In this document: one piece after another, positions 7,237-15,292 of the stretch
Layout of the letters: the number at the start of each line of letters is the position of its first letter
How positions within the stretch are numbered: the stretch's first letter is position 1
From: Gillisia sp. Hel1_33_143
GTDB lineage: Bacteria > Bacteroidota > Bacteroidia > Flavobacteriales > Flavobacteriaceae
Length of the DNA stretch: 64,000 bases
Reading direction: 5' to 3'
Assembly (NCBI RefSeq): GCF_900104765.1
Contig: NZ_LT629737.1
Location: forward strand, 248,001 to 312,000
The notes under the pieces: generated by a model
What the model was told of the DNA's origin: nothing
Database searches by the model: none
What the model saw: the letters and a program-made list of their open reading frames with translations, nothing else
Position numbers and translations under genes: made by a program

Positions 7237-8727
7237 TTAAAAACTAAACAAGGAATTTATAGATTCTTTTAAATAAGTATAAAATCCTTTGTTCTTTTTA
7301 TTCACTAATGAATTTTCATGTTTAATTCTAATATTGTCTGCTGCTAAATGTTTTATTATCAAATTTTTATTTAATTCATCTGCACTACCAAGTAAACCTT
7401 GAGAAATTACACAATCTTGTCTGCATTCATTTTCAAAATCAAAATCTATGTTACCTGTATTAAAATCCATTTCTTTTGGACCATAATAAATTCCTCTAGG
7501 TTTCAAAATCAAGGATAAGAATTGTTGTATTTCCATTCCTGCCAAACTCAAACTAAAACCAAAAACATTTTCACCTCTATTAATAAAATGATTTTTTGGT
7601 AAGCCTTTAATATAATTAGGATTGTCCAATTCTCCAGACATTTCCAATGCAGCATCTTCAGGTTTATATTGCCCTAAACATTGCATACAGATTCTTTCAG
7701 GTCCAATTGTGTGAGCCTTCCATCTAGCTTGATCTATATTAGATAAATCTTCCATTGGGTTTGTATCAATTCCACCATCAATTACTGGTATTAAATTCGC
7801 AAATGATAAACAATCTAAAGTGTATCTCGGCAAAGGCATATCTACACAAGAAAATAATATATCGCAATCTAGAGCTGCATCCTGTCCTTCTTTTTCAGTA
7901 ATACTAAATGGGACAGCATTAATACTTAAATCTGAAATAAGCTCGGTACTTAAAAGACGTTCTTTAAGAACATCTACTTTAAATTTGCCTACATCTACCC
8001 TATTTACTGCTAATAATCTATCTAAATTTTTCAATTCAACTACATCAAAATCTATAAAGGTTAAGTTTTTTATACCAGTTCTTAGAAGAGCTTCAGCAAC
8101 AATGGAACCAACACTACCTAATCCAACTATTCCAATTTTTAACCTAGTAATTTCATGCTGCTTTAAATCTCCCCAAGATGAAATAGTACGTTTAAACTCT
8201 TCTCCGAAATTAGATTTTGGCAAAACATCGTCACAAAAATATGTTTTTAGAGACTTCCCTACTACCCTTACAGATTCACAACAATAACGTTCATAAGTAT
8301 TTGGAGCTTCTTTAATCCAAAAGCGAGCACTCCAATAGTTATCTGTTCCAAGTGTCATTCCAATTAATGGTAATCCAGTTACTGCCTTAACTCTTGGTGC
8401 TAACATTTTCTCTGCTTCAATGTCATCAAAGCTCATTCCTTGCCAACCCGGATAAGGATGGCTATGGATAAAACAGATTCCTAAATTATTAGCTAACGCA
8501 TAAGAAGTCACTTTATCAAAATAAACTGAATTAAAACTTACGTTTCCATGTACATTTCTGTCCCCGAATTCTGGCAAAATCATTTCATTAATCACTCCTG
8601 TTTTCCTTGATTTTCCAGTAGACAACTTATAAAATGCAAAACATAAATCTTCTTGACCATCCTCTCTAATGAGGTGTTCAAAAAGTATCCTATTGACACT
8701 TTCTGTCATTGTTATGCTATATTTCAT
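7237..8727 (-). CDS. JAB peptidase - E1 (ThiF) fusion, ubiquitin-like pathway
   Basis: The N-terminal domain (about 1-140) is a JAB/MPN metalloprotease: metal ligands H88 and H90 in HSHP, and S99/D102 in SFDD. The spacing HSHP-x7-SxxD is one residue longer than the canonical JAMM form. The C-terminal domain (about 175-430) is a ThiF/E1-like adenylyltransferase with GLGSVG at 202-207, acidic D226/D228, N234 and R237, and a CxxC at 347-350 typical of a zinc site. In bacterial Ub-like systems the JAB trims the Ub-like precursor or removes the tag, and the E1 adenylates its C-terminal glycine or equivalent. It is the last gene of the three-gene Ub operon and overlaps the E2-like gene by 4 bp. Confidence 0.88.
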   Translation of the reverse strand: MKYSITMTESVNRILFEHLIREDGQEDLCFAFYKLSTGKSRKTGVINEMILPEFGDRNVHGNVSFNSVYFDKVTSYALANNLGICFIHSHPYPGWQGMSFDDIEAEKMLAPRVKAVTGLPLIGMTLGTDNYWSARFWIKEAPNTYERYCCESVRVVGKSLKTYFCDDVLPKSNFGEEFKRTISSWGDLKQHEITRLKIGIVGLGSVGSIVAEALLRTGIKNLTFIDFDVVELKNLDRLLAVNRVDVGKFKVDVLKERLLSTELISDLSINAVPFSITEKEGQDAALDCDILFSCVDMPLPRYTLDCLSFANLIPVIDGGIDTNPMEDLSNIDQARWKAHTIGPERICMQCLGQYKPEDAALEMSGELDNPNYIKGLPKNHFINRGENVFGFSLSLAGMEIQQFLSLILKPRGIYYGPKEMDFNTGNIDFDFENECRQDCVISQGLLGSADELNKNLIIKHLAADNIRIKHENSLVNKKNKGFYTYLKESINSLFSF

Positions 8728-9083
8728 TCGAAATCTAATAATGTTCTTAAAAATGCTAAATAATCATCTGCAGTCATTCCAGAAGTCCATCCTTTAAATG
8801 GACGACTCCAATACTGAAATTCAGGTGTTGGAACTTTTCTGTCATGTATTCCACCAAAAGGATGCACTCCTCCACCTCCAGTAATTGGAAGTATATGTGG
8901 TTTAATATGTGGTCCTGAAGGTGGTAATAAAGGAAATTGCTGACCTTGTAAAGCTATTTCAATTTCTTGCCCTTTAAACCTTCCTAATGGTACGATAAAC
9001 TTGAAGCACACAAAGTTATTTGTGTGCATCCAAGTTTCGAGCCCTTTGTTTTGCAACTGACTCATCAACTCTTGATTTCCCAT
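8724..9083 (-). CDS. E2/UBC-like protein of the ubiquitin-like operon
   Basis: This 119-residue protein is recognised by context and by the pattern of prokaryotic E2/UBC-like proteins: a strand pair (VCFKFIVPLGRFKGQEIEIAL), a proline-rich turn (FPLLPPSGPHIKPHILP), a GGGGVHPFGGIHDR loop and a C-terminal helix (TADDYLAFLRTLL). Its only cysteine is C26 in an early strand; there is none near the loop where an E2 catalytic cysteine would sit. It could be a non-catalytic adaptor, or use a histidine of the HPFGGIH loop. The gene lies 2 bp after the double Ub-like gene and overlaps the JAB-E1 gene. Confidence 0.7.
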   Translation of the reverse strand: MGNQELMSQLQNKGLETWMHTNNFVCFKFIVPLGRFKGQEIEIALQGQQFPLLPPSGPHIKPHILPITGGGGVHPFGGIHDRKVPTPEFQYWSRPFKGWTSGMTADDYLAFLRTLLDFE

Positions 9084-9085
9084 AA

Positions 9086-9529
9086 CTATGAAACAGTTGT
9101 AGGTTCAAGCTTGCAAGAACTAAATTTAAGACCATTTTTAATAGCTATTTTATGTTCTCTGTCATTCTTATAACTAACTTCTTTATGTCCACTAATCTGT
9201 TTTAAATAAAACCCATTAGCATCTTTTCCTGCAGCAGTTAATATTTCATTTGGTGTCATGAAACATTCATCGACTTCTAAGGGTTCATCATCAACATAAA
9301 TTATTAGCATCTTATAAGGTTTAGCAAAAAAGCCTTCAATCCCCGCACCTTTTAAATCAATTTTTTCATCTAATTGAAGGGGCTCGAAACCTCTTTCGTT
9401 TACCTTAATTAATAATTCATAATCTTCTACAGGTAATAAATTTGCGTTTTCTAAAATTTCTTTTCCTGTAATAATTGCGTCAACAGTTTCAAATTTTTCT
9501 CTGTTAACTTTGTAAATAAAATTTCCCAT
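9086..9529 (-). CDS. Multiubiquitin-type protein with two Ub-like domains
   Basis: Two tandem beta-grasp-like domains are visible. The first runs from MGNFIYKVNREKFE through ITGKEILENANLLP to GIEGFFAKP; the second from KMLIIYVDDEPLEV through MTPNEILTAAG to HKIAIKNG. The repeated (T/P)xxEIL-x-AAG/ENA element is typical of the multiubiquitin family. The protein would be the modifier, activated by the adjacent E1. The C-terminus (EPTTVS) lacks a diglycine. The frame stays open to a TTG at 9613, but ATG 9529 is preferred: it begins at the first domain strand, and a 9-bp inverted repeat sits over the upstream alternatives. Confidence 0.75.
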   Translation of the reverse strand: MGNFIYKVNREKFETVDAIITGKEILENANLLPVEDYELLIKVNERGFEPLQLDEKIDLKGAGIEGFFAKPYKMLIIYVDDEPLEVDECFMTPNEILTAAGKDANGFYLKQISGHKEVSYKNDREHKIAIKNGLKFSSCKLEPTTVS

Positions 9530-9553
9530 TGGAATAATTGTATTAAATATTAA

Positions 9554-9584
9554 TGTTCTCATTTTTTCTGACAGCATGAGAACA
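9554..9584. promoter_or_regulatory. Inverted repeat upstream of the Ub-like operon
   Basis: TGTTCTCAT (9554-9562) and ATGAGAACA (9576-9584) are perfect 9-bp arms around a 13-bp spacer. The element lies 25-55 bp upstream of the chosen start, as an operator would. The same region contains two TGTCAGA copies. Confidence 0.5.
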
Positions 9585-9724
9585 GACACTGTTTTTGACG
9601 TATCTGACAACAAAACTTGTGTAATATTTAAAAAATCATTACCATTGTATACAGTACAAAGGGAGTTATAAGGTGGATAAGCCTTATATTATAGAGTCCG
9701 TCAAAACTTTAAATCCCATTTTAT

Positions 9725-9764
9725 AATCCAATTTATTGTTCAAGCAATAGATTGGATTTTTTAT
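9725..9764 (+). terminator. Hairpin with T-run between the two defence modules
   Basis: AATCCAAT (9725-9732) pairs with ATTGGATT (9751-9758), and TATTG/CAATA pair inside it. A T-rich run follows on the plus strand. It separates the protease gene from the Ub-like operon, both minus-strand; in that direction the T-run precedes the stem, so termination there would be weak. Confidence 0.5.
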
Positions 9765-9802
9765 TTCTCTTATCGGCTTATTTTTTTAAGATTAAACATA
9801 TA

Positions 9803-12490
9803 TTATCTTACCCAACCCAGCATTAATAGTTTATTCATATTACTATTGATACCAGATTGTATTAATTTATTACTATCCAATTTATTAATTTCCATTTTTC
9901 TAATTTCTTCATCTAATGGCATATAATTAATTGCTACTTCCTCAACTTGATTTTCTAAATATTTAGATAACGTGTCGAAGTCGTTTGCTGTGAATCCTTC
10001 AGTTTGATTATCAATATCATATTCGAAAATCAATGTATTATTCTCTAAATCAGGTTGGGCTGTATTCATAAGTATTTCAGCTCTTTTAATTGCTTCAATT
10101 TCCCAAAGTTGCAGCTCGTCATCTGCTACTTTTGTACCTATTGAAGAATCAACCTCTATTCGGATTTCTTCCCTTATTTTTATATTAGAGTGCAGAAAGT
10201 TCCTATCTGCTAACAACCTAGATACCTCATTGTAAACTTGTTGTTGTCCTTTTGTATCTCGTATTGTCACTATCATAGTAAAATCTTGATTTAAAACTTC
10301 ACCATCTTCTTTTGATCTTGTTTCTGCAAATTCTCTATATTCCCCCTTTATTATAGTATACCATTTTCTTCCTTTGGCTAAACTGTCTCTTTGTCTAGCA
10401 GCTGTCATTTCATCTAGGTTTATTGAGTATTTTTTAACAGGCTGATATTTTTTACCGTAATTTAATAGCATTCGTTCTCTAGCATAATCACTAGATGTAT
10501 CCTTCTTATAAGAGCTACCGTAGTTCGAATCTAGTATTACATTTTTTGGATCGTCCGGACCTATTGGATTTAGAATATTGGATTTGGTAGTATCTCTATT
10601 CTTTATGTCATCATATGTACCAAATTGTAATTTGAGATTTGATTGGCAGTATTCAGCTCCTTGTTTCTCCCTTAAAACAGGTTGTGCTACCAATGTTATT
10701 TTAACTTCACCATAAAAGAAACCATTCTCATCGATTAAGCTTTCAGGAAAGGGGAAATCAAGAATTTCTATAAATTCTCCTTTGTTTATGTTCTCCTGTA
10801 ATATTAAAGTAATTTCGTGTGGGTCATTATAGATAATATCATCAGCAGATGAAGCAACTCCAAAACCCATTTGATTTACTTTGTCGCTTATTGAGAAATT
10901 AATTCCTAATGGATATTTAGCTGAATGAATGGCTAGTGCCTTTAATAACGTTGGATTAAAATTTTCTTTTACTTTAAAGTTCAGTTCTGATAACAGTGAA
11001 GTTACTCTGGGTGTAGAAAAACTAGTTCCAATTATTTTTACCATGCTGCCATCTGGTGCAATAGCTTTTACACCATTCTCAACTCTTCTTCCTCCTTTCA
11101 TTCCAGCATTACCTCCATATGAGACTAAATCTGGTTTGATACTATTAGCAGGACCTGGACCAATTCTAGTAAAAGGTGATGGATGATTTACTTCTGCAAT
11201 ATCACTTTCATTTTTTGAATGCGTTAGTGACCCTACCACAATTGAACGCATTGAGTCTCCTGACCTAGCAACCCTGCTCTTAGGAAAACCACTCTCAAAA
11301 TTTCTGCAATTTCCTATAGACTTGCAAATAATTACTTCATTTGATATTTGAATATCATCTAAAGCCTTACCGAAATCTGAAAAATCACTTAAATCCGATT
11401 CAGATCCTGTACCTAAGGAAAGGTTCCAAATTTTAATATCAGAATTATTTTTTATTGCAGTTCTAATATTTAAGATTAGTTCATCTTCATCTATACTCTC
11501 CTTTTTGTCATCAGGAAATACTGTTGCATCAAAGAGTTTACACCCTGAATTACCTGTCCAATTTTGACCTTCCAATTCATCACCATAAATAATAATACTT
11601 GAAACACAAGAGCCATGAGTTGGATTTATTAAATCCTCTGGGTATGACGAATAATTTCTATCAAGAAGCCAAGGTTTTAGGTATTTATTTTTAGCGATAC
11701 CAGAATCCAAAACTCCAATAATAGGATACTCTTCATCCGCAATTGGTTCTTTAACCTCAAGCGACTCAGTAGTTTCTAATAAATCCATGCCAACACTATA
11801 TTTGGGCATAAACGTTATAGATTCTAAGGCTTCAAAATCACTTATACTATCTAATTGTGCTTTGGTAGCATTTTTGAGTTTAAAAATTATTAAGCCCGAC
11901 GAATAATTGCTTTCTATAATATCTAAATTCTTTTGCTTACAGTATTTTTCAAATGAGGCCTTGACCGCATTATTTATTTCGTAATTTAGAAAATCTATTA
12001 GTGAAATTTTAACCGTCTCATTTTCTTTAATATCTGCAATAAACGGTTCAAATACTTTTACAGCCTCAACAGCAGAAATAGCTTTAGGATTTTGGCTATA
12101 GTTTTTGATATTTCTCTTTATCGCATTATTATCTTCAATACTGTCTACTTTCACAATAGCACTATTGGAATTTATAAAACCAATTATATTATTCTTTGTA
12201 AACTGACCATTAAATAATTTCTGAATGTCTTTTCTGTGTGATTTTGCGATAGCATTATCATCAATATCTACACGCAAAGTTGCCGGAATGAAACTCCTTG
12301 CATTATCACGAGTATTAAAAAAACTATCCAATTCACTTAAAGGCTCCAATAGACTATTTGCTCTAGATATAAGTTCTTCACCTTCAAGTTGCCATTTTGG
12401 TGGAATATTACTATTCATGCCTTCAACTCTTCTATCGTCTATTTTTTGTCTCTTTTGAAAGAGTTTTATTGGTAAATTTTTCTTAGCCAT
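9803..12490 (-). CDS. Subtilisin-like (S8) serine protease
   Basis: An 895-residue protease without a signal peptide, so probably cytoplasmic. The catalytic triad is D262 (GVLDSG), H292 (PTHGSCV) and S490 (GTSFSTP), and the oxyanion asparagine is N394 (SIGN). About 250 residues precede the domain and 380 follow it; neither flank resembles a secretion domain. It lies 1 bp after the AAA+ gene. Cytoplasmic S8 proteases encoded next to an AAA+ ATPase are a recurring pair in defence islands, where the ATPase is thought to control or feed the protease. Whether it also serves the Ub-like module downstream is unproven. Confidence 0.9.
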   Translation of the reverse strand: MAKKNLPIKLFQKRQKIDDRRVEGMNSNIPPKWQLEGEELISRANSLLEPLSELDSFFNTRDNARSFIPATLRVDIDDNAIAKSHRKDIQKLFNGQFTKNNIIGFINSNSAIVKVDSIEDNNAIKRNIKNYSQNPKAISAVEAVKVFEPFIADIKENETVKISLIDFLNYEINNAVKASFEKYCKQKNLDIIESNYSSGLIIFKLKNATKAQLDSISDFEALESITFMPKYSVGMDLLETTESLEVKEPIADEEYPIIGVLDSGIAKNKYLKPWLLDRNYSSYPEDLINPTHGSCVSSIIIYGDELEGQNWTGNSGCKLFDATVFPDDKKESIDEDELILNIRTAIKNNSDIKIWNLSLGTGSESDLSDFSDFGKALDDIQISNEVIICKSIGNCRNFESGFPKSRVARSGDSMRSIVVGSLTHSKNESDIAEVNHPSPFTRIGPGPANSIKPDLVSYGGNAGMKGGRRVENGVKAIAPDGSMVKIIGTSFSTPRVTSLLSELNFKVKENFNPTLLKALAIHSAKYPLGINFSISDKVNQMGFGVASSADDIIYNDPHEITLILQENINKGEFIEILDFPFPESLIDENGFFYGEVKITLVAQPVLREKQGAEYCQSNLKLQFGTYDDIKNRDTTKSNILNPIGPDDPKNVILDSNYGSSYKKDTSSDYARERMLLNYGKKYQPVKKYSINLDEMTAARQRDSLAKGRKWYTIIKGEYREFAETRSKEDGEVLNQDFTMIVTIRDTKGQQQVYNEVSRLLADRNFLHSNIKIREEIRIEVDSSIGTKVADDELQLWEIEAIKRAEILMNTAQPDLENNTLIFEYDIDNQTEGFTANDFDTLSKYLENQVEEVAINYMPLDEEIRKMEINKLDSNKLIQSGINSNMNKLLMLGWVR

Positions 12491-12491
12491 C

Positions 12492-13580
12492 TTACTCTAC
12501 ATTTAATGCGTTTCTTACTTGTCTTATTGAAATATCTAGGTAATTAGCTATTTGTTTTTGAGGTATATGACTCTCATTTAAAAAACGTATCATTTCCTCT
12601 GGCGTAAACCTGTTGTTATGTTTGTATTTGAAGTATTCAGAAAAAATTTCATCATATTCAAATTCTTTATTTTTAATGATCGAATTATAAAATGCACTAT
12701 TTATAATCTTAATTATTTCAGAATGCGAGAAATCATTTAAATAAGAAGACAACATATCAAACTTCTTGTCTTCAATATCCAATTTAGAGTCTACTTTATT
12801 AAAATAGCTCCCTATAAGGTTCTTAATTTCATCTGAATTTGGTTTGTTTACATTGATTACTTTTTCAAATCTTCTCCAAATGGCACTATCTAACAATTGT
12901 TCGTGATTTGTAGCAGCAATTAGAATACCTGTTTCTAAAAAATCGTCAATATTTTGAAGCAAACTATTGATTACCCTTTTTAACTCTCCTGTTTCATGAT
13001 TATCGTCTCTTGCTTTAGCAATTGCATCAAACTCATCAAGAAATAATATGCATGGTTTACTTTTTGCATAATCAAACAATTTTCTGATATTCTTTGCGGT
13101 ATTACCTAAAAGTGATGATATTAAAGAATCAAATCTAGCAATTACTATAGGAATATCTAATTCTTTAGCAATATGCTTAGCTAAAGTAGTTTTACCACAT
13201 CCAGGTGGGCCATAAAGTAATAATGATAAATTCATTTGCAGTCCTTTACTTTCTATTTCATTTTTTGAATTAACCAGAGAAATAAAATTATTCACAGGGT
13301 TTTTGATACTATCAGAAAGTAAAATATCTAACTTTATATCTTGAGGTAAAATGATGTCAGCAATATTTAGCCTTGTATCATTATCTACGGGCGCGTCAAA
13401 TAATTGATCTTTAAATACAGGAATACCTGTTGAACCTTCAATAGTTTTAATAATCTTATCTGCAAGTTTATCCGCCCCATCTTCTCTTAACTTTTTTGCC
13501 AAGTGCTTAGAATAGCTGATAACCTTCTTTGGATCGTGATTAAGACCACCTTCAATTATTTTAATGAGCTCTGTATACAT
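12492..13580 (-). CDS. AAA+ ATPase paired with the S8 protease
   Basis: A classical AAA+ module: Walker A GPPGCGKT at 124-131, Walker B LFLDEFD at 179-185, sensor asparagine N225 (AATNH) and arginines R236/R237. It resembles the FtsH/katanin-like clade often paired with cytoplasmic proteases. The C-terminal 30 residues (IPQKQIANYLDISIRQVRNAL) form a helix-turn-helix, so the protein may bind DNA. Its own upstream region contains six 21-bp phased repeats, which would suit autoregulation. It starts the AAA-protease gene pair. Confidence 0.88.
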   Translation of the reverse strand: MYTELIKIIEGGLNHDPKKVISYSKHLAKKLREDGADKLADKIIKTIEGSTGIPVFKDQLFDAPVDNDTRLNIADIILPQDIKLDILLSDSIKNPVNNFISLVNSKNEIESKGLQMNLSLLLYGPPGCGKTTLAKHIAKELDIPIVIARFDSLISSLLGNTAKNIRKLFDYAKSKPCILFLDEFDAIAKARDDNHETGELKRVINSLLQNIDDFLETGILIAATNHEQLLDSAIWRRFEKVINVNKPNSDEIKNLIGSYFNKVDSKLDIEDKKFDMLSSYLNDFSHSEIIKIINSAFYNSIIKNKEFEYDEIFSEYFKYKHNNRFTPEEMIRFLNESHIPQKQIANYLDISIRQVRNALNVE

Positions 13581-13586
13581 ATATCT

Positions 13587-13712
13587 GTAATATTATTTTA
13601 AATTTACGTTACAAATATAACTATAAATGTAATAATAAAACATAACTTCGTAATTATTTTTTTAATTTTCGTAATATTTATTTAACAGAGTGTAATAAAT
13701 TTTAATTATTTT
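13587..13712. promoter_or_regulatory. Six direct repeats of GTAAT phased at 21 bp
   Basis: GTAAT (or GTTAC) begins at 13587, 13608, 13629, 13650, 13671 and 13692, every 21 bp, which is two helical turns. All lie on one face of the DNA immediately upstream of the AAA+ gene start. Cooperative binding of a repressor or of the ATPase's own C-terminal HTH is a reasonable inference. Confidence 0.65.
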
Positions 13713-13766
13713 GTTGTATATGAAGACTTTAAAGCACCACTCCACAGAAGTAGAGCTCGTCCCTTC

Positions 13767-13856
13767 TCAAGACATCCTTTTTTTAAAAAGAGCCTTATAG
13801 AATTCCATTAAAATTTTCTTTATCACATTTATTATTTCCGTTCCCAACTCTCTCAT
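13767..13856 (-). CDS. Possible 29-aa amphipathic peptide
   Basis: An ATG-started frame 11 bp after the amidase stop encodes a 29-residue peptide with alternating hydrophobic and basic residues (IINVIKKILMEFYKALFKKR). No family is recognised. It could be a real small gene co-transcribed with the amidase or a chance frame. Confidence 0.25.
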   Translation of the reverse strand: MRELGTEIINVIKKILMEFYKALFKKRMS

Positions 13857-13866
13857 CGTTTTTATA

Positions 13867-14496
13867 TTATATGATTAAACTTTTCCATATTACAAAAGCT
13901 AAAACTTGATAGGATTCTAACTTTTGATAATACTTACTTTCATCCCTATTACTCAAAAACCCAAATTCGACTAAAATCGAAGGACAATAGGTCGTTGTTC
14001 CCCTTAGCACTTGGAAATTCCCAAACTTCACACCCCTACTCTCAAAACCCATTTCTCTTTTAAGCGCAGCTTGCAATTGAAAAGCCAACCAAGTTGAATC
14101 ATCTAAATAATGCGATTCACTATTAGATACATATACTTCAATTCCTCTAGCATTCGGATTATTCGAATGATTACAATGCAGCGAAATAAACAAATCTGCA
14201 TCCAAGGATTTGGCCAATTTAGTCCTATCCAATAAAGAAATAAGCGTATCACTATATCTCGTCAAATAAATATCCATTGGTGTTTCTGAATTTTCGTTAA
14301 GGCTCAAAATTTCCAGAGCAATATTCAATACTACATCCTTTTCTTGGATGCCATTTATTCCGATTGCACCAGAATCTTTTCCACCGTGTCCAACATCAAT
14401 TACAATTCGTTTTTGAGCTACTGTTTCCTGTCCAAAAATGATACACATTTTTAGAAGCAAAAGGACAAAACTGACGTTTTTGAAGACTTTTTTCAT
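13867..14496 (-). CDS. N-acetylmuramoyl-L-alanine amidase (Amidase_3)
   Basis: A secreted zinc amidase of the AmiC/CwlD type. The N-terminus from M9 of the open frame (MKKVFKNVSFVLLLLKMCIIFG) is a signal peptide, which fixes the start. Metal-ligand motifs follow: IDVGHGGKDSGA, then FISLHCNHSN, and the catalytic-glutamate motif ILVEFGFLSN near the C-terminus. Such amidases accompany conjugation operons of Bacteroidota elements and probably open peptidoglycan locally for the transfer channel. It is divergent to the transfer operon across a 165-bp spacer that contains an inverted repeat. Confidence 0.88.
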   Translation of the reverse strand: MKKVFKNVSFVLLLLKMCIIFGQETVAQKRIVIDVGHGGKDSGAIGINGIQEKDVVLNIALEILSLNENSETPMDIYLTRYSDTLISLLDRTKLAKSLDADLFISLHCNHSNNPNARGIEVYVSNSESHYLDDSTWLAFQLQAALKREMGFESRGVKFGNFQVLRGTTTYCPSILVEFGFLSNRDESKYYQKLESYQVLAFVIWKSLII

Positions 14497-14606
14497 TTTC
14501 AATTTTTGGGTTATTAACAACCTCCTTTCAAAAATTCATAGAATTTGATACCAAATAATAGCAACGGAATTTAAACGAAACTAAATAATATTTTATTCAC
14601 AATTAC

Positions 14607-14631
14607 TTGATTATCAGTTATTTATAATCAA
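14607..14631. promoter_or_regulatory. Inverted repeat in the transfer-operon promoter region
   Basis: TTGATTAT (14607-14614) and ATAATCAA (14624-14631) form perfect 8-bp arms around a 9-bp spacer, about 55 bp before the first tra start. The position between the divergent amidase and tra genes fits an operator acting on one or both. Confidence 0.4.
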
Positions 14632-14685
14632 ATATATGTAAATTTCCAATAACGAAAACAAGACATAATTTTAAACTGTTACGTT

Positions 14686-14973
14686 ATGAAAAAATCAATC
14701 TATTTAGCGACTATCCTATCCTTCCTCTCAACATCACTTTTTGCTCAAATTGGTGGTATTGAGAATTCAGTTAATGATGTATCAAACACCATTCGAACCA
14801 TTTTCCCCATCATTCTGGGGGTAATTTTCCTAATTGGTTTCCTGTTTAATGCAGGACACTTCTTTGGAGAAAATACAGACCTCAAAAAAGGAATTACAAG
14901 GGTTCTTGTATTTGTTTTAATCGCTGGGGCAGTAGTAGGCATTTTTACCTACCTAATAGGAATCGTAGTCTAA
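14686..14973 (+). CDS. traE: TraE/DUF4134-like conjugation protein (VirB2 type)
   Basis: A 95-residue protein with a signal peptide (MKKSIYLATILSFLSTSLFAQ) and two hydrophobic segments (TIFPIILGVIFLIGFLF; GITRVLVFVLIAGAVVGIFTYLIG). This is the layout of VirB2-like pilins and of Bacteroidota DUF4134/TraE. It is the first gene of the transfer operon and precedes the VirB3-like gene by 34 bp. It would form the pilus subunit or a membrane component of the channel. Confidence 0.82.
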   Translation: MKKSIYLATILSFLSTSLFAQIGGIENSVNDVSNTIRTIFPIILGVIFLIGFLFNAGHFFGENTDLKKGITRVLVFVLIAGAVVGIFTYLIGIVV

Positions 14974-15007
14974 GCCTCTAAGAGGCATTTTAATACAAAC
15001 AGTACTT

Positions 15008-15292
15008 ATGAAAAAGTTCGAGATTTATAAAAATATCAGAAAACAAGCAATCATTTTTGGGCTGCCCATTTCCCTGTTTGCTTTGATCATGGTTTCCATT
15101 CTTGCTTCGCTTTTGGTCATTATTTTCTCTTTCAGTTTCGGGATGATAATAGGTGCTCTGGTTTTTAATGCTGCGCTCTATGTGGCATTGACAAGAATTA
15201 CCCACAACCCACAGATTTTTCAAACGTCTAAGGCTTTCCCAAAAATTATAAGTAATAAAAGAAATTCAGGCATCTATTATGTACAAGATTAA
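15008..15292 (+). CDS. traF: TraF/DUF4133-like conjugation protein (VirB3 type)
   Basis: A 94-residue inner-membrane protein with a cytoplasmic start (MKKFEIYKNIRKQ) and two adjacent membrane helices (IIFGLPISLFALIMVSILASL; VIIFSFSFGMIIGALVFNAAL). This matches VirB3/DUF4133 proteins that anchor the VirB4-like ATPase. Its last 14 bp overlap the start of that ATPase gene, suggesting coupled translation. Confidence 0.82.
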   Translation: MKKFEIYKNIRKQAIIFGLPISLFALIMVSILASLLVIIFSFSFGMIIGALVFNAALYVALTRITHNPQIFQTSKAFPKIISNKRNSGIYYVQD

